From positions 72,736 through 136,735 of the forward strand of contig JADJRT010000016.1 in NCBI GenBank assembly GCA_016712035.1: 64,000 nucleotides of DNA. The letters are read 5' to 3'. Shown here piece by piece: positions 39,873 through 50,033 of this stretch. Origin of the DNA: Flammeovirgaceae bacterium (GTDB taxonomy: Bacteria; Bacteroidota; Bacteroidia; Cytophagales; Cyclobacteriaceae). Within the stretch, counting starts at the first letter, position 1, and each line of letters opens with the position of its first letter. The translations under genes and the position numbers were made by a program. The notes beneath the pieces are model-generated. The model saw only the letters and a program-made list of their open reading frames with translations. It was not told where the DNA came from and ran no database searches.

Positions 39873-41122
39873 TTGTGCGTCATACTGAAAGACACCCTTA
39901 CAATGAAAATGAAATTAGATAATCAAAACATTTTTATACTTTTTTGGACGTTGTTAATAGCAGTAACAATCTCTTGCAATAGTCAAAGTCAATCAAGCAA
40001 AGAAAATCAGATAGTACAAGCTAAAACTGACAACAAATTACTGAAGTACACAACAGGAGTTCGTTCAATTTTAGAAGACAGTAAAGGAAAAATCTGGTTT
40101 GGCAGTTACAACGAAGGAGCTTGCTTGCTTCAAAATGGAGAATTGCAATATTTCACAACAGCAAACGGATTAAGTAACAATCAGGTAAGAAACATTTATG
40201 AAGATAAATATGGCGCAATTTGGTTTGAATGTGGCAAAGGATTAAGTATTTATGATGGTCAAAAAATGGCTATATACAAAGAAAGAAATTATGATTCAAC
40301 AAACGAATGGAAATTATCTGATAGTGACCTTTGGTTTAAAGGTGATGAAACAATGGGCATCAACAAACTTGAACGGAATCCAGGGGTGTATCAGTTTGAC
40401 GGAAAAGACCTTTTTTATCGCACATTTCCTGTCAAAGTAAAATCAGGGCTAGAGAATGGCTATTCAATTTCAACAAATTTTGTCAGAAGTAAAAATGGAG
40501 CGGTTTGGCTTGGAACTTATAGTGCACTGATAGGGTATGATGGTTCAGATTTTAAAATAATAGATAACTCTTTTTTAGGATTAAATGACGAGACGGGATA
40601 TCTACATATCCGTAGTATAATGGAAGACAGCAAAGGAAATATTTGGATTGGTAATAATGGAATTGGTGGTTTAAAATATGATGGGGAAAAAGTAATCAAT
40701 TTCACAGAGGAACAAAAACTAAAAGGAGGACACCAAAGGCAATTCACTTGAGCAAGTTTTTTCCATTGGAGAGGATGCTTCAGGGAATATTTGGTTTGGG
40801 ACTGTATATGGATCTGGTGCTTGGAGATATGACGGTAATTCCGTGAAAAATTTCACTAAAGAGGATGGACTTGAGAGTAAAGAGATTTGGTTTATATATA
40901 AAAGCAAACAAGGAGAATTGTGGTTTGGAGGAAAAGGGCCAAGTGGTGTATATCGATTCAATGGCAAGTCTTTTGAAAGAAGATTTTAAAAGTACGAGCG
41001 CACAACAAAAGCTATAAAACATATGCTGTATTGTAGGTTCTTAAAGTGTGTGCTGTTAAATTTCGTCAGCAACTTGGGACAGAGATGTAGGTATTTAAAC
41101 GCATACGTTTTATAGCTAAACG
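39873..41122 (+). mobile_element. Putative integron-type gene cassette (beta-propeller gene plus attC-like site)
   Basis: The block runs from the T after G in GTTGTGC (39872-39878) to the G of GTTATAC (41122-41128), matching the G/TT cassette cut rule. On circularisation the terminal G would join TTGTGC to make GTTGTGC, the exact complement of the GCACAAC core at 41000-41006. That complementarity is a hallmark of cassettes. One gene, same orientation as the site, begins 30 bp from the 5' edge. Base composition is AT-rich compared with flanking genes. No integrase is in the window. Core motifs depart from the classical RYYYAAC and GTTRRRY at one position each. Confidence 0.5.
39903..40989 (+). 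CDS. Lipoprotein with two-component-regulator-type beta-propeller repeats (frameshift near 40730)
   Basis: This is a surface or periplasmic propeller protein. The ATG at 39903 gives a lipoprotein signal ending LLIAVTISCNSQS. Repeats of the Reg_prop type follow: SILEDSKGKIWFGSYNEG, NIYEDKYGAIWFECGKG, SIMEDSKGNIWIGNNG and, after the break, SIGEDASGNIWFGTVYGSG. A one-base problem near 40727-40733 (KGGH to TKGNSLEQVF) ends the first ORF early; the true end is GKSFERRF, stop at 40989. Restored length is about 361 residues. In full sensors this propeller precedes a kinase, which is absent here. It is AT-rich and probably cassette-borne. Confidence 0.85.
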
Positions 41123-41128
41123 TTATAC
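41000..41128. repeat. attC-like recombination site
   Basis: The 129-bp palindromic site begins GCACAAC (41000-41006) and ends GTTATAC (41122-41128). Inside are 17-bp arms AGCTATAAAACATATGC (41010-41026) and GCATACGTTTTATAGCT (41101-41117), complementary except for one base. The size falls in the usual attC range. It lies between the propeller and GNAT genes. Core bases are atypical, so this needs a covariance-model test. Confidence 0.5.
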
Positions 41129-41139
41129 TGCATTAAAAA

Positions 41140-41667
41140 ATGACGAAAATAATTGAAACGAAAAGACTGTTGTTACGTGAATTGAATGTTTCAGACCCTG
41201 AACATTTCTTTAAGCTAAACTCTGATCCTGAAGTTTTGAAATACACTGGAGACAAACCTTTTTTATCAGTCTCTGATGCTGAATCCTTCTTGAAAAAATA
41301 TAATGACTATAAAGAAAATGGATTTGGTCGTTGGGCGGTAATTTCTAAAGAATCAAACGAGTTTCTAGGTTGGTGTGGATTAAAGTTAAATGAAGAAAAA
41401 TTAGTTGATTTAGGATTTCGTTTCTTTCAAAAAGACTGGGGAAATGAATACGCCACTGAATCTGCAAAGGCATCATTAGAATTTGGATTCAATAATCTAA
41501 AAATTAATGAAATTATTGGACGAGCCTCTGTTGAGAATAAGGCCTCTGTTAGAGTTTTAGAAAAATTGAAAATGAATTTTTGGAAAAATGGTAACTGTGA
41601 GGGTATTGAAAACTCGGTTTATTATAAAATGAATAAAACGCAGTACAACACTTTATATAGCAAATAG
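41140..41667 (+). CDS. GNAT-family N-acetyltransferase (RimJ/RimL type)
   Basis: This 175-residue Gcn5-related acetyltransferase belongs to the Acetyltransf_3 group, using acetyl-CoA. It starts TKIIETKRLLLRELNVSD. The pantetheine-binding region is LVDLGFRFFQKDWGNEYATE (beta4 into alpha3), followed by the NKASVRVLEKLKM motif near the end, both typical. The acceptor may be a protein N-terminus, polyamine or small molecule. The start is only 17 bp after the putative cassette boundary, as is typical of integron cassette genes. It is AT-rich relative to the surrounding genome. No second attC-like site of comparable quality was found downstream. Confidence 0.92.
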   Translation: MTKIIETKRLLLRELNVSDPEHFFKLNSDPEVLKYTGDKPFLSVSDAESFLKKYNDYKENGFGRWAVISKESNEFLGWCGLKLNEEKLVDLGFRFFQKDWGNEYATESAKASLEFGFNNLKINEIIGRASVENKASVRVLEKLKMNFWKNGNCEGIENSVYYKMNKTQYNTLYSK

Positions 41668-41695
41668 GGCTTTCAGTTCAGTGTTATTTACAAAC

Positions 41696-41722
41696 AGCTC
41701 CAAATCGTTGATTTGGCTTTTA
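41696..41722 (+). terminator. Rho-independent terminator after the GNAT gene
   Basis: CCAAATC, loop GTT, GATTTGG (41700-41716), extended by AGCT and CT, then a T-run. It lies about 30 bp after the stop. Confidence 0.6.
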
Positions 41723-41756
41723 AAATGAATAAGATAAAAACAAAATACAACGTTTT

Positions 41757-41832
41757 GGCTCAGTGCAAGCTTGAAATTTTATCGATTTCTACTGCCCTTT
41801 ACTAGCCGTTGAAACCCTAGGGTGGCTGAGCC
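41757..41832. repeat. Long-spaced inverted repeat between GNAT and helicase genes
   Basis: GGCTCAG (41757-41763) and CTGAGCC (41826-41832) enclose 62 bp that include the palindromes CAAGCTTG and CCCTAGGG. It ends 20 bp before the helicase stop. It could be a decayed recombination-site remnant or a terminator structure for the helicase mRNA. Confidence 0.4.
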
Positions 41833-41851
41833 TACATGAAATTCGAATTAT

Positions 41852-44800
41852 TTACCGGTTTAAAAACTTACTGATCTCATTAAAGAACTTATCGGGGTCT
41901 TGCCAATAGTTACGACTATATACACGGAGAGAAGCCCAATGCTTATGTTCAAGTAATTGTGGCGTTAGCGCATGATCGGACTTGGCGCTTAAACTCTGAT
42001 AATAATAATTGTCATCGGTAAGAACCGCACCTAGTAACCGCGTGTCTTTATAAGCCGTGAGATCGTAAAACGGAAGCTTAGTATTCTCGACAACAAAATC
42101 AGGCCATTTTTCTGCAGCCCATTTTTTGATTTCACTTTTGAGATTGCGCACAACTCGTTTCCCTTCTTGCTGATGTGTGTACGGTTCAAAAGTTCCTTTG
42201 GATACAGACTGTGCAAACTGCAGATATTTTTTTAGAAGCTTTGGGCCTTCATTCACCGTTTCTTCAACATGCAGTTGTTCGGGCCAAAAGCTGGTTACTA
42301 CAATTACTTTTTCGCGTGCCCGACTTACAGCTACATTTAATCGATTCTCGCCTCCGGCCAGGTTCAAGCTACCAAATTGTGCACGCACGTTTCCGTTTTT
42401 ATCGGGTGCATAGCCGACTGAGAAAATAATGATATCGCGTTCATCACCTTGTACATTTTCAATATTTTTAACAAACACATTCTTAGGAATATTCCCTAAG
42501 GTATTTTCGATAGTATCAAGAACGGCAAATTGCTGCGGAGCATTAAACGTAATCACGCCTATTTCTTTACTGGCATCAGCCTTAATTAACTGATCGATTA
42601 ACGTGGCAATATAATCGGCTTCGGGTAGGTTGAGATTATTTTCCCAGTTGCCTTCGATTCGTTCGTATTGAATCGAGGGTTCTCCCTGGTTCATCGCCGT
42701 CATATCCGGCAGCAACTGCAAATCGCCTCCATAAAAATGTTGGTTAGAGAAATCGATGAGTTCTAACGACTTGCTTCGGTAGTGCCCTAGTAGTTGCACA
42801 TTCATCAGGTAGCGACTACTTAAATCAAGAAGCGAATCGATTTCTGTATCGGGATCGGTTTCATCTATTTCCTGCCAACGGGTTTGGTACAAGTCTCCGG
42901 GTTTTAATTGCATGGCATCTCCGGCAACCAGCGCCTGCTTACCCCGGTACAACGCGGGTATACCTCGTTCGGCAAAACATTGTGAAGCCTCATCAAAAAT
43001 AACGAGGTCAAATAAATCTTTCATAGGAAAGATAGCCGACACCGATTCAGGCGAAGCAAGCCAACAGGGCATTACTTTAAAAATCTCTTCTTCAAATTCC
43101 GAAATCAGTTTTCGGATGGGCCATATTTTTTTCTTTTAGTAGTCTGATGAAGCAGATCGCGATACGTTACCCGGTTATTCAATCGATTAAATTTCAAATC
43201 GTCAACCACTTTTTCGCGTGCACGCATTAAGATTATCTCTTCACTTATATTTTGTTTCTCGGTAAGCAAATCGCGCAACTCGTTTTCTAACAAGTTTATT
43301 TTTCCTGACGACACCATACGAAGCTCCGGACTTCTTACTTCAAGATGTTCAATCCACGCAAGAGAAAGGCTATTGATGAAGAGACCTTTAATCAGATATT
43401 CATCCCAGCTCTGGGTTTGCTCATGCAGTTTATTTAAGATTGATCGTTCGTCTGCCGTTAAGCTTTCCTGTAACACATCAAACTCACAAAGGGCATCAAA
43501 ATCTGCTTTCAGGTTTTCAATCAATTTCCGCGAAAAGTCGGGTTGCTGCGTAATAGAATTTATCTGGGCATGGGTAAGATAGTTTGCCCAAGTAGTACGA
43601 AGCGTTGGTAAGTTGGCCAATTGCACGTAGAGTGTGGCTAGCTTTTGTTTGAATGCAGAAGCTGAAAGCTTTACCGGATTGATTATATTTTTAATACCAC
43701 GTATTGAACTAAAATTTAGTTTAGCTTGTAAAGCGAAGTGCTGATCGGCAAACCATCGGATAAACTCTTTTTGATCTAATGTCTCCGGTACATTTTTTAA
43801 CCAGGTCTTATTCTTAAGTTTGGATAGATTGTGCTCTAGATTCAGCCTGCTGTCAAGTTTTTTCTCCAGTGTTTTAAATCCTTGCTTATTGCTCTCCAGA
43901 TTGTTTTGAACCAACGTCCGCTTAATCAAAAATTTGTCCTTTGAAAATAATTCCCAACGCACCAGTCCGATAAGACTTTTTCGTGCTTTCATACTCCGGT
44001 ACAATGCTTTTTGAAGAGCACCCAATTGAAAAGCAGGCGTGTGGGCTTCGGGCCCAATATCCATAAAGCAACTCATCAGGTTCTTTTCAATGTTCGATAA
44101 CCAGAGAGAACTGGTTTCATCATCTTGCTCGGGTACCATACTTTGAAAATACTGATATACTATTTCCTGCTCGATTAATGTTCTGATCTCCTCTACCTGG
44201 GGTTCCATTTCAATGAGGGCTTCATATTGTTCCCAATCTAATCGAGTACCAAAATGCTCAATGGAATATTCCGATAATGCATTGAAGTAATTCGTTACAT
44301 CCTGAATGGCCTTTTTAATTTGAGACTCATCAAGACTGGTGAACGAACTAAAGGACTTTCGATCTTTCCATGGGTAATCATCCCGATTAAGGTTTACCGC
44401 GTAATGAACATATGAATTTAATTTGCGGAGAAAGTCAGGTAATGTGTCAAAACGGAAATGTTGAAACTCTTGCTTAAGATTGATAATTGCCTGACTAGGA
44501 TCTGATTGTAAATAGAGTTCTTTAATGGTTGTTCCGCAAGCCGACACATCAAACAAGGCTCGCTTAAAGCTTTCCAATTCTTCGGTAATTTGATCGATGC
44601 GGTGACTGAGTTGTAAAAATTTACGTTCCAACTGAATGGCATCAATATTAATATTTTTGGATTTGTATTCATCAACCCGTTCAATTTGATGCGCTATTTT
44701 TTGATAGATTTCTTTGCGGTCATTTTTAAAATCATGAACGAGCGCCAGATAATCATTCAGCTGGTGGGCTTTCAATCTTGAAAAAACTACATCCAACGCA

Positions 44801-45849
44801 GCACGTTTCTGGCATACCACTAAAACCCGCTTGCCGGAAGCGAGAGCATCTCCAATCAAATTGCAGATGAGCTGCGATTTTCCTGTGCCGGGCGGACCCT
44901 GCACAACCAAAGAGTGCCCCAACTTGGCAGCCTTAAAAGCATTTTCCTGCCAAACATCTTGCGGAAAGGCTGTGTAAACTTTTTCTTCTTTAATCTCCTG
45001 CAAAAAATTATTTGTACTGGCAGGTGTTTCCGAAGAAGAGCGCATCTGAAAGAATTCTTCCAGATCCTGAATGGAATCGTTGTCTAATAATTTTAAATAA
45101 TCAGGAACAAGTGAAGAGCCAGCCTGCGGAAAAATACCCATGACTGCCTTGGGAAATAATTTTAGTTCGCCATTTTTTAAGCCCTCTTCAAATTCCTCAC
45201 GTTTTATATTAACAAAGTGGGTGAGTTCCTCACGGTAGTTATCCGGATTGAAATGGATCTCTAACTGACTCTTTTCAAGTATTTGATAAAGGGCTGTTTT
45301 AAAGGCTGTGTTTTCGCGATCAATTTCCTCAAAGGTTTCTTCCAGCAAGGATTCGTCTGGCTTTAGTTTATTATAAAAGGCATACGCTAATACAAATGAT
45401 TTGTTAAAGGTAATGCCTGCCTCTTCGCGCGGTTCCAAAACCCATTGATTGTTATGTACTTTAAGAGAGACTGGAAAAAATAAGAGCGGACAACGCACCA
45501 ACGTGCCATCCATAAATTTTCCCTGCACAACCGGCCAGCCAACATGTAAATCTTGCGAACCTCGTTCCTCAAAAATTAACTGATCGATTCGTTGAAGTTT
45601 CTTTAATTTTTTACTGGCCTCATTCGCGGCCTCCATACGCGTGTCTACTACCGGACAGATTATTTTTTGTTTTTCTGCAATCAGTGCTTTAATAATAGAG
45701 AAGGCATTTTCGCCATTCAATTGACTTAATTCCTGTATATCTATAAACTGATCTGATAAGCGGGGTAAAAATAACGAGCGGTTGTTACCCGAAAGATTGG
45801 TCAGTCTCCGCAGGTAGGTGGTCAATATTTTTTTTGTTTGGGCTACCAC
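41852..45849 (-). CDS. DUF4011-type superfamily 1 helicase with Vsr-like C-terminal domain (frameshift at 43126-43132)
   Basis: This large Upf1-like helicase has about 1330 residues. The N-terminus YLRRLTNLSGNNRSLFLPRL resembles DUF4011. The AAA_11 half has Walker A VVQGPPGTGKSQLICNLIG. One missing A in an 8-A run (43126-43132) breaks the frame; repair reads KRKKIWPIRKLISEF then PCWLASPESVSAIFPM, Walker B FDLVIFDEASQC and AGDAMQLKPGDLY. The AAA_12 half has GDERDIIIFSVGY and LNVAVSRAREKVIVVT. The last 90 residues resemble the Vsr/PD-(D/E)xK-like domain of such helicases (HWASLRVYSRNYWQDPDKF), but the usual acidic motif appears altered. Related DUF4011-helicase-Vsr proteins have anti-phage activity (Hhe system), though a repair role is equally possible. 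Confidence 0.87.
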
Positions 45850-45923
45850 ATTAAGGATTTAGGGTAAGATAAGGTTTTATTTTTTTATAAAACGTTTCAT
45901 CCACTAAGGCTATTTTATGGAGG

Positions 45924-46655
45924 TCATCGATAGGCATTGACGGAAATCTGAATGGGTTTAAAATCATCCGATACAAATGCATGTTTTGTTAGCTCGTTGA
46001 TTACGGTGGAGTCCAATCCATACACGTCTTGCAATTGACTGATGGATACAAACCCTCCTAATTGATTTCTGTACTTGATTATTCGTTGCGAAAGTTTTGT
46101 GCCAATCCCATAAATAGCTATTAATTGGCTGGTGTCAGCTTCATTCACATCGAACGGGGTTACTTTAACTTTATCAGATTCTTTCTTAACAGATGGATTT
46201 TCGTTAAGCGTTTTTGCTTGGGTTACCGGTAGTGTAATGTATGGAACGAGTTGCTGATATAGCGCAGTATCCATACCATAGATTTTAAGTAAATCTGATT
46301 TGGTTTTAAATCGACCTTGTTTATTTCGATAATTATCAATGCGGTTTGCAAGGTTGGGGGCGAAGCCTAGTTGAATCAGTTCAGTAATAGATGCCATGTT
46401 AGGATTAAATGGAAATAACGCAGGACTTGTATGTAGGATGGAATCTTTAGACTCCTTCCATTGCCATTGGGCAATAAGACTGTCTAATGTTTTTGATTCT
46501 GTAGCGTAATTTTGCTTTTGATTGGTGAACCACCACCGGTATGTGGGCATAATAAACACACTAATAAGTAATAGCGGAAGTAAAATCAGAAAGGCACGCG
46601 TTTCTGTGCGTGAAAAACCAAAGAAAGCTCTGATTAAAGCCTTGAGCCGATTCAT
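45924..46655 (-). CDS. Helix-hairpin-helix domain protein, membrane anchored (ComEA-like)
   Basis: This 243-residue protein has one N-terminal TM helix (RAFLILLPLLLISVFIMP). Three helix-hairpin-helix units follow: ITELIQLGFAPNLANRIDNY, SDLLKIYGMDTALYQQLVPY and TSQLIAIYGIGTKLSQRIIK, then VSISQLQDVYGLDSTVINEL. Such units bind DNA non-specifically, and ComEA-type proteins act in DNA uptake, although the Bacteroidota members are poorly studied. It starts 26 bp after the N-formylglutamate amidohydrolase gene, so it may be the last gene of that operon. The frame is intact. Confidence 0.88.
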   Translation of the reverse strand: MNRLKALIRAFFGFSRTETRAFLILLPLLLISVFIMPTYRWWFTNQKQNYATESKTLDSLIAQWQWKESKDSILHTSPALFPFNPNMASITELIQLGFAPNLANRIDNYRNKQGRFKTKSDLLKIYGMDTALYQQLVPYITLPVTQAKTLNENPSVKKESDKVKVTPFDVNEADTSQLIAIYGIGTKLSQRIIKYRNQLGGFVSISQLQDVYGLDSTVINELTKHAFVSDDFKPIQISVNAYR

Positions 46656-46681
46656 CTCAAGAAATTTAATAAATTCTATGG

Positions 46682-47359
46682 TTAATTCAACGTGGCTTGA
46701 ATCGCTTTAAGTATTTGATATTGAATTTTGCTTAGATCGGAAGCAAACTTTTGATTGACTTCTATTTCAATTCCGGTGTAATCGGCATCAGGATAAAAGT
46801 TTCTTAGCCAGGTAGTGATGCCATCATCGGTGCCTCGGTAAGGTTCGTTGAACCGGATTTTAAGATCAGGCAAATTCTTATCTAGTTCGTCTTTAAATTG
46901 ATGGCTATAATCGGTTTCTGATTTTTTATCAGGATCAAAAAGAATTCCAATATCCACCGCGCGTTCCACACCGTTCCAAACAGGGGTGAAGGAATGTATA
47001 GAGAGATGGAGTACTGGCTTAGGTGATACTTCATTCATTTCTTGCAACTGATTTCGGTAGGGTTGATAGATTTCAGTATACAGTTTTTCTTTTGTTTGGA
47101 ATCGAGTCTTTTTGAGAATATTGAAAAAAAGCTCCGGACTATCCTCGGATCGATTAGCTTCTATTAATAGACGGGTACTTTCACAACCAAGTAACGGAGC
47201 ATTCAACGATGAAGCGAAAAATTGGGCTAACGTCCAAGCTCCTGGATCCCAACCGCGGTGCGTTTGTATTACTTCGGGTTCATCCTGAAATAAATGAATA
47301 AACTCATTGGGAACATGATTGCCAGCGTGTTCGCAACTAAACACTACGGATTGATACAT
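46682..47359 (-). CDS. N-formylglutamate amidohydrolase family protein
   Basis: This 225-residue member of the FGase fold has possible metal-dependent deformylase or peptide-amidase activity. It begins MYQSVVFSCEHAGNHVPNEF, where the CEHAxNxVP motif carries Glu and His ligands. Further landmarks are LLIEANRSEDSPELFF, LSIHSFTPVWNG with the second His, and a C-terminal YTGIEIEVNQKF. It lies 3 bp after the GCS2 ligase and in the same operon as the ATP-grasp ligase. In comparative genomics (Iyer and Aravind, amidoligase survey, 2009) this fold accompanies RLAN-ATP-grasp and GCS2 genes. It may hydrolyse the amide they make, rather than formylglutamate. Confidence 0.92.
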   Translation of the reverse strand: MYQSVVFSCEHAGNHVPNEFIHLFQDEPEVIQTHRGWDPGAWTLAQFFASSLNAPLLGCESTRLLIEANRSEDSPELFFNILKKTRFQTKEKLYTEIYQPYRNQLQEMNEVSPKPVLHLSIHSFTPVWNGVERAVDIGILFDPDKKSETDYSHQFKDELDKNLPDLKIRFNEPYRGTDDGITTWLRNFYPDADYTGIEIEVNQKFASDLSKIQYQILKAIQATLN

Positions 47360-47362
47360 CAG

Positions 47363-48589
47363 CTATATAAATAATTTATTCTCCTGAAGGCAGACACTTA
47401 GCCTGCGATAAACAGTCTCCATGTTTTTTAAGGAGGAGTCATTTTCTAATGCATGAAGAATGCGTTCGGAAAGCGAACCATTTTCTAAAATACTCTTAAT
47501 GATTTTCCGGTAATCACTTTGGTTAGTTGAATCTGGGATCTTTAACAAAATTGCTTTCCAGATTTGCTTAATTGTGCTTGGTGTTTTCAAACCAAACGCT
47601 GCAAGAATTGATAAATCCTCTACCGGAGATGACAGACCTCTGATTGCTGCCCGATCAAATAAATTTGCCAGAGCTTTGGTTTCAATTATTTTCTGTTCGC
47701 TAAGGCGTGTAAAATTTTCTGAGATAAGAAGTTTCAACGTTTCAACCACCAATGTAACAATGGCAAGGTCGGCTGCGGGGCATTCCTGAATATCCATTAC
47801 CCGAATTTCAATCGAGCCACGATCGAACCGGGCAATCGCACCACGCGAATTTACCCAGACTGGATCAAGTATTTGATCAGGGTCATACGGGCCTATTGCT
47901 TTTTCAATGGGTTGATAGATGGCTTTTTTGTAATCTTCAAACGAGTAAACTTCTTCGGGTATGATACTACCGGTAAGCACCGGAATTTTAGCCTGATTGG
48001 TTTTGTAAAATTTTAATCGGGTGTCGAGCATCCCCGAAATATTACTATCTAGTACGGGTGAACTCGCGCACAAGGCTGGGAGTAGCGGTAAGATCAATCG
48101 GATAGCAGCATGTAATTTGGCAAACTCTTCATCGCCATGGAAGGGTAGGTTAAGGTGAGTGCTTTGCAAGTTCGACCAGCCATGACCTTTGGAGTCAAAA
48201 AGCTTATCGTAGAGCGCGTACACCTCATTATTATCGTGGGGCCAAAGTTTGGTGTCGGTAAATGGATTCATAAACGGATGTGCGGCTGTTGGCAGCAACA
48301 TCGCATTCCACTTTTCCAGAATCTTATTGATTCGAATCACATTTTCTGCAAATGCTTTTTCAAGACTTGGTAAATCAGCTTCAGGCTTGGTAGATTTAAT
48401 TTCTATCACGTGCAACACCAACTCGTTCGACCAAGTTACAATTCCATTTTCATAATCGCTTCCAATACTCCCCAACTCATGCTTCAACAATTCATCGGCA
48501 ATGGCTTTTACCTGCAATGTATTTTTATCGACAATCATGTACTCCAGCTCAACGCCAAAGCCATCAAAGAGGTGATACGGAGATTTCAT
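47363..48589 (-). CDS. GCS2-family glutamate-cysteine ligase-like amidoligase
   Basis: This is a carboxylate-amine ligase of the GCS2 (YbdK-like) family, 408 residues. It starts at an ATG that overlaps the ATP-grasp stop as ATGA. Motifs are DGFGVELEYMIVD (metal-binding Glu), LQSTHLNLPF, NSRGAIARFDRGSIEIRVMD and QECPAADLAIVTLVVE. The family joins glutamate to an amine using ATP; true gamma-glutamylcysteine synthesis is only one possibility. The direct operon link to a RimK-like ligase and a deacylase-like enzyme suggests peptide or amide product formation. The frame is intact. Confidence 0.93.
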   Translation of the reverse strand: MKSPYHLFDGFGVELEYMIVDKNTLQVKAIADELLKHELGSIGSDYENGIVTWSNELVLHVIEIKSTKPEADLPSLEKAFAENVIRINKILEKWNAMLLPTAAHPFMNPFTDTKLWPHDNNEVYALYDKLFDSKGHGWSNLQSTHLNLPFHGDEEFAKLHAAIRLILPLLPALCASSPVLDSNISGMLDTRLKFYKTNQAKIPVLTGSIIPEEVYSFEDYKKAIYQPIEKAIGPYDPDQILDPVWVNSRGAIARFDRGSIEIRVMDIQECPAADLAIVTLVVETLKLLISENFTRLSEQKIIETKALANLFDRAAIRGLSSPVEDLSILAAFGLKTPSTIKQIWKAILLKIPDSTNQSDYRKIIKSILENGSLSERILHALENDSSLKNMETVYRRLSVCLQENKLFI

Positions 48590-50031
48590 TTTTGGGATTT
48601 GATGCGGGTAAGAAACACTTCCATGATTATTTCGTAAAGACGCTCTTTCAAGATTTTATCTTCAATTCCCGCATCAATATTTGGGTTGTCGTTAATTTCA
48701 ATCACATAAAATTTACCATCAATCTCTTTCATATCTACCCCATACAAACCTTTGCCGATAAGCAAAGTTGCCTTAACGGCTGTTTTCAACAAGCCAGAGG
48801 GAGCCTGATCGATGGCGACACATTCTACATCGCCATCTCTCGATTGCTCTTTGGCATTCCAGTTAACAATTTGCCAATGTTTGGTGGCCATAAAATATTT
48901 ACACACATAGATCACCTGACCATCAATTACGCCTACACGCCAATCAAAACTGGTTGGTAAAAATTCCTGTGCGATTAGCAAGTCTGATTTTTCGAACATG
49001 CTTTCGCGGATTTTCTTGAACTCCTCAAGTGATTCGATTTTAAACACACCTTTTGAGAACGCACCATCGGGTTGTTTTAAGATAAAAGGAAAACTCATTT
49101 TAGTTTCGAGTGCATCACAGTTCTCTTCCGTTATTACAAAAGATTTAGGCGTAAGAATTTTGTTGGAATTTAACAGTTCGTGTAGATAGACTTTGTTTGT
49201 ACACTTTAGTATGGAATCAGGATCATCAATAACAACCAGACCCAGCGACTCTGCTTTTTTGGCAAACCGGAATGTGTGATGGTTTACATTGGTAGTTTCT
49301 CGTATAAACAAAGCATCGTATTGAATGATTTGATCAAAATCATTTTTGGTGATAAACTCAGTATTGAAACCGGCTTCTATAGCCGCGCGATAAAATCGTT
49401 TTAATGCCCGGTCATCGGAGGGTGGATTTTTATCCTCGGGATTGACCAGGATAGCGAGGTCATATTTCTTTTTATCGGGGCGAAAGTCACGTTTGCGCAA
49501 AAGGTATCGTTCCAAAGCCTGAATGAGCAGCGGCTTATCGTCAGCGGGCACTTCACTTAAACTGATTGGCTTAATACTTTGAAGCACCCATTTATTCTTT
49601 TTGGAAAAAATGGCCCGCACCGAAGGCGCCTGCACCATTTGAAAGAGTTGAAGGGCAAGGCGGTTATGAATTTCCGATTTTGTTGAGCCAAAATAAATGT
49701 TGAGTTCTACTTTATCTGAATTTTCATTCTTGAAAGTATTTTGAATAAGTACATCAAAGTCCAGCGAGTCATCACGTAGGATAGAGGGAAATCGAAAGTC
49801 TTGAATCGTTGATACTTCGGGTAACACTTTATGACCCCGGGCTTCGGCTAACAAGGATACATAGTACCCTTCACTTTGATATTGATAAGATTTGCAAAGG
49901 TTCAAAACCTTAATACCTTTTGCCTCCTGATACGCGGGATCAGTAATATACCGATCTGGCGAAATGACCTCAACGTCACGCACACTCAAGTACCAATTTT
50001 CTGGCTTTTCAACTACAATCAGTTTTGGCAT
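48586..50031 (-). CDS. RLAN-domain RimK-like ATP-grasp ligase
   Basis: This is a 481-residue amidoligase. Residues 1 to about 150 match the RimK-like ATP-grasp N-terminal (RLAN) type of domain (VVEKPENWYLSVRDVEVISP). The ATP-grasp core starts near residue 280 with LGLVVIDDPDSILKCTNKVY, FPFILKQPDGAFSKGV, DLLIAQEFLPTSFDWRVGV and a metal motif YVIEINDNPNIDAG. RimK relatives add amino acids, often glutamate, to carboxyl groups. It starts 2 bp after the C39-like peptidase gene. Together with GCS2 it makes two different ligases in one operon, as described for predicted peptide-tag or small-peptide pathways. The frame is intact. Confidence 0.93.
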   Translation of the reverse strand: MPKLIVVEKPENWYLSVRDVEVISPDRYITDPAYQEAKGIKVLNLCKSYQYQSEGYYVSLLAEARGHKVLPEVSTIQDFRFPSILRDDSLDFDVLIQNTFKNENSDKVELNIYFGSTKSEIHNRLALQLFQMVQAPSVRAIFSKKNKWVLQSIKPISLSEVPADDKPLLIQALERYLLRKRDFRPDKKKYDLAILVNPEDKNPPSDDRALKRFYRAAIEAGFNTEFITKNDFDQIIQYDALFIRETTNVNHHTFRFAKKAESLGLVVIDDPDSILKCTNKVYLHELLNSNKILTPKSFVITEENCDALETKMSFPFILKQPDGAFSKGVFKIESLEEFKKIRESMFEKSDLLIAQEFLPTSFDWRVGVIDGQVIYVCKYFMATKHWQIVNWNAKEQSRDGDVECVAIDQAPSGLLKTAVKATLLIGKGLYGVDMKEIDGKFYVIEINDNPNIDAGIEDKILKERLYEIIMEVFLTRIKSQK

Positions 50032-50033
50032 AC

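Noticed and set aside
41140..41667. GNAT as the toxin of a TacT-type toxin-antitoxin pair
   Set aside because: No RHH/DUF1778-type antitoxin gene lies adjacent, and the protein has the RimJ/RimL-like form.
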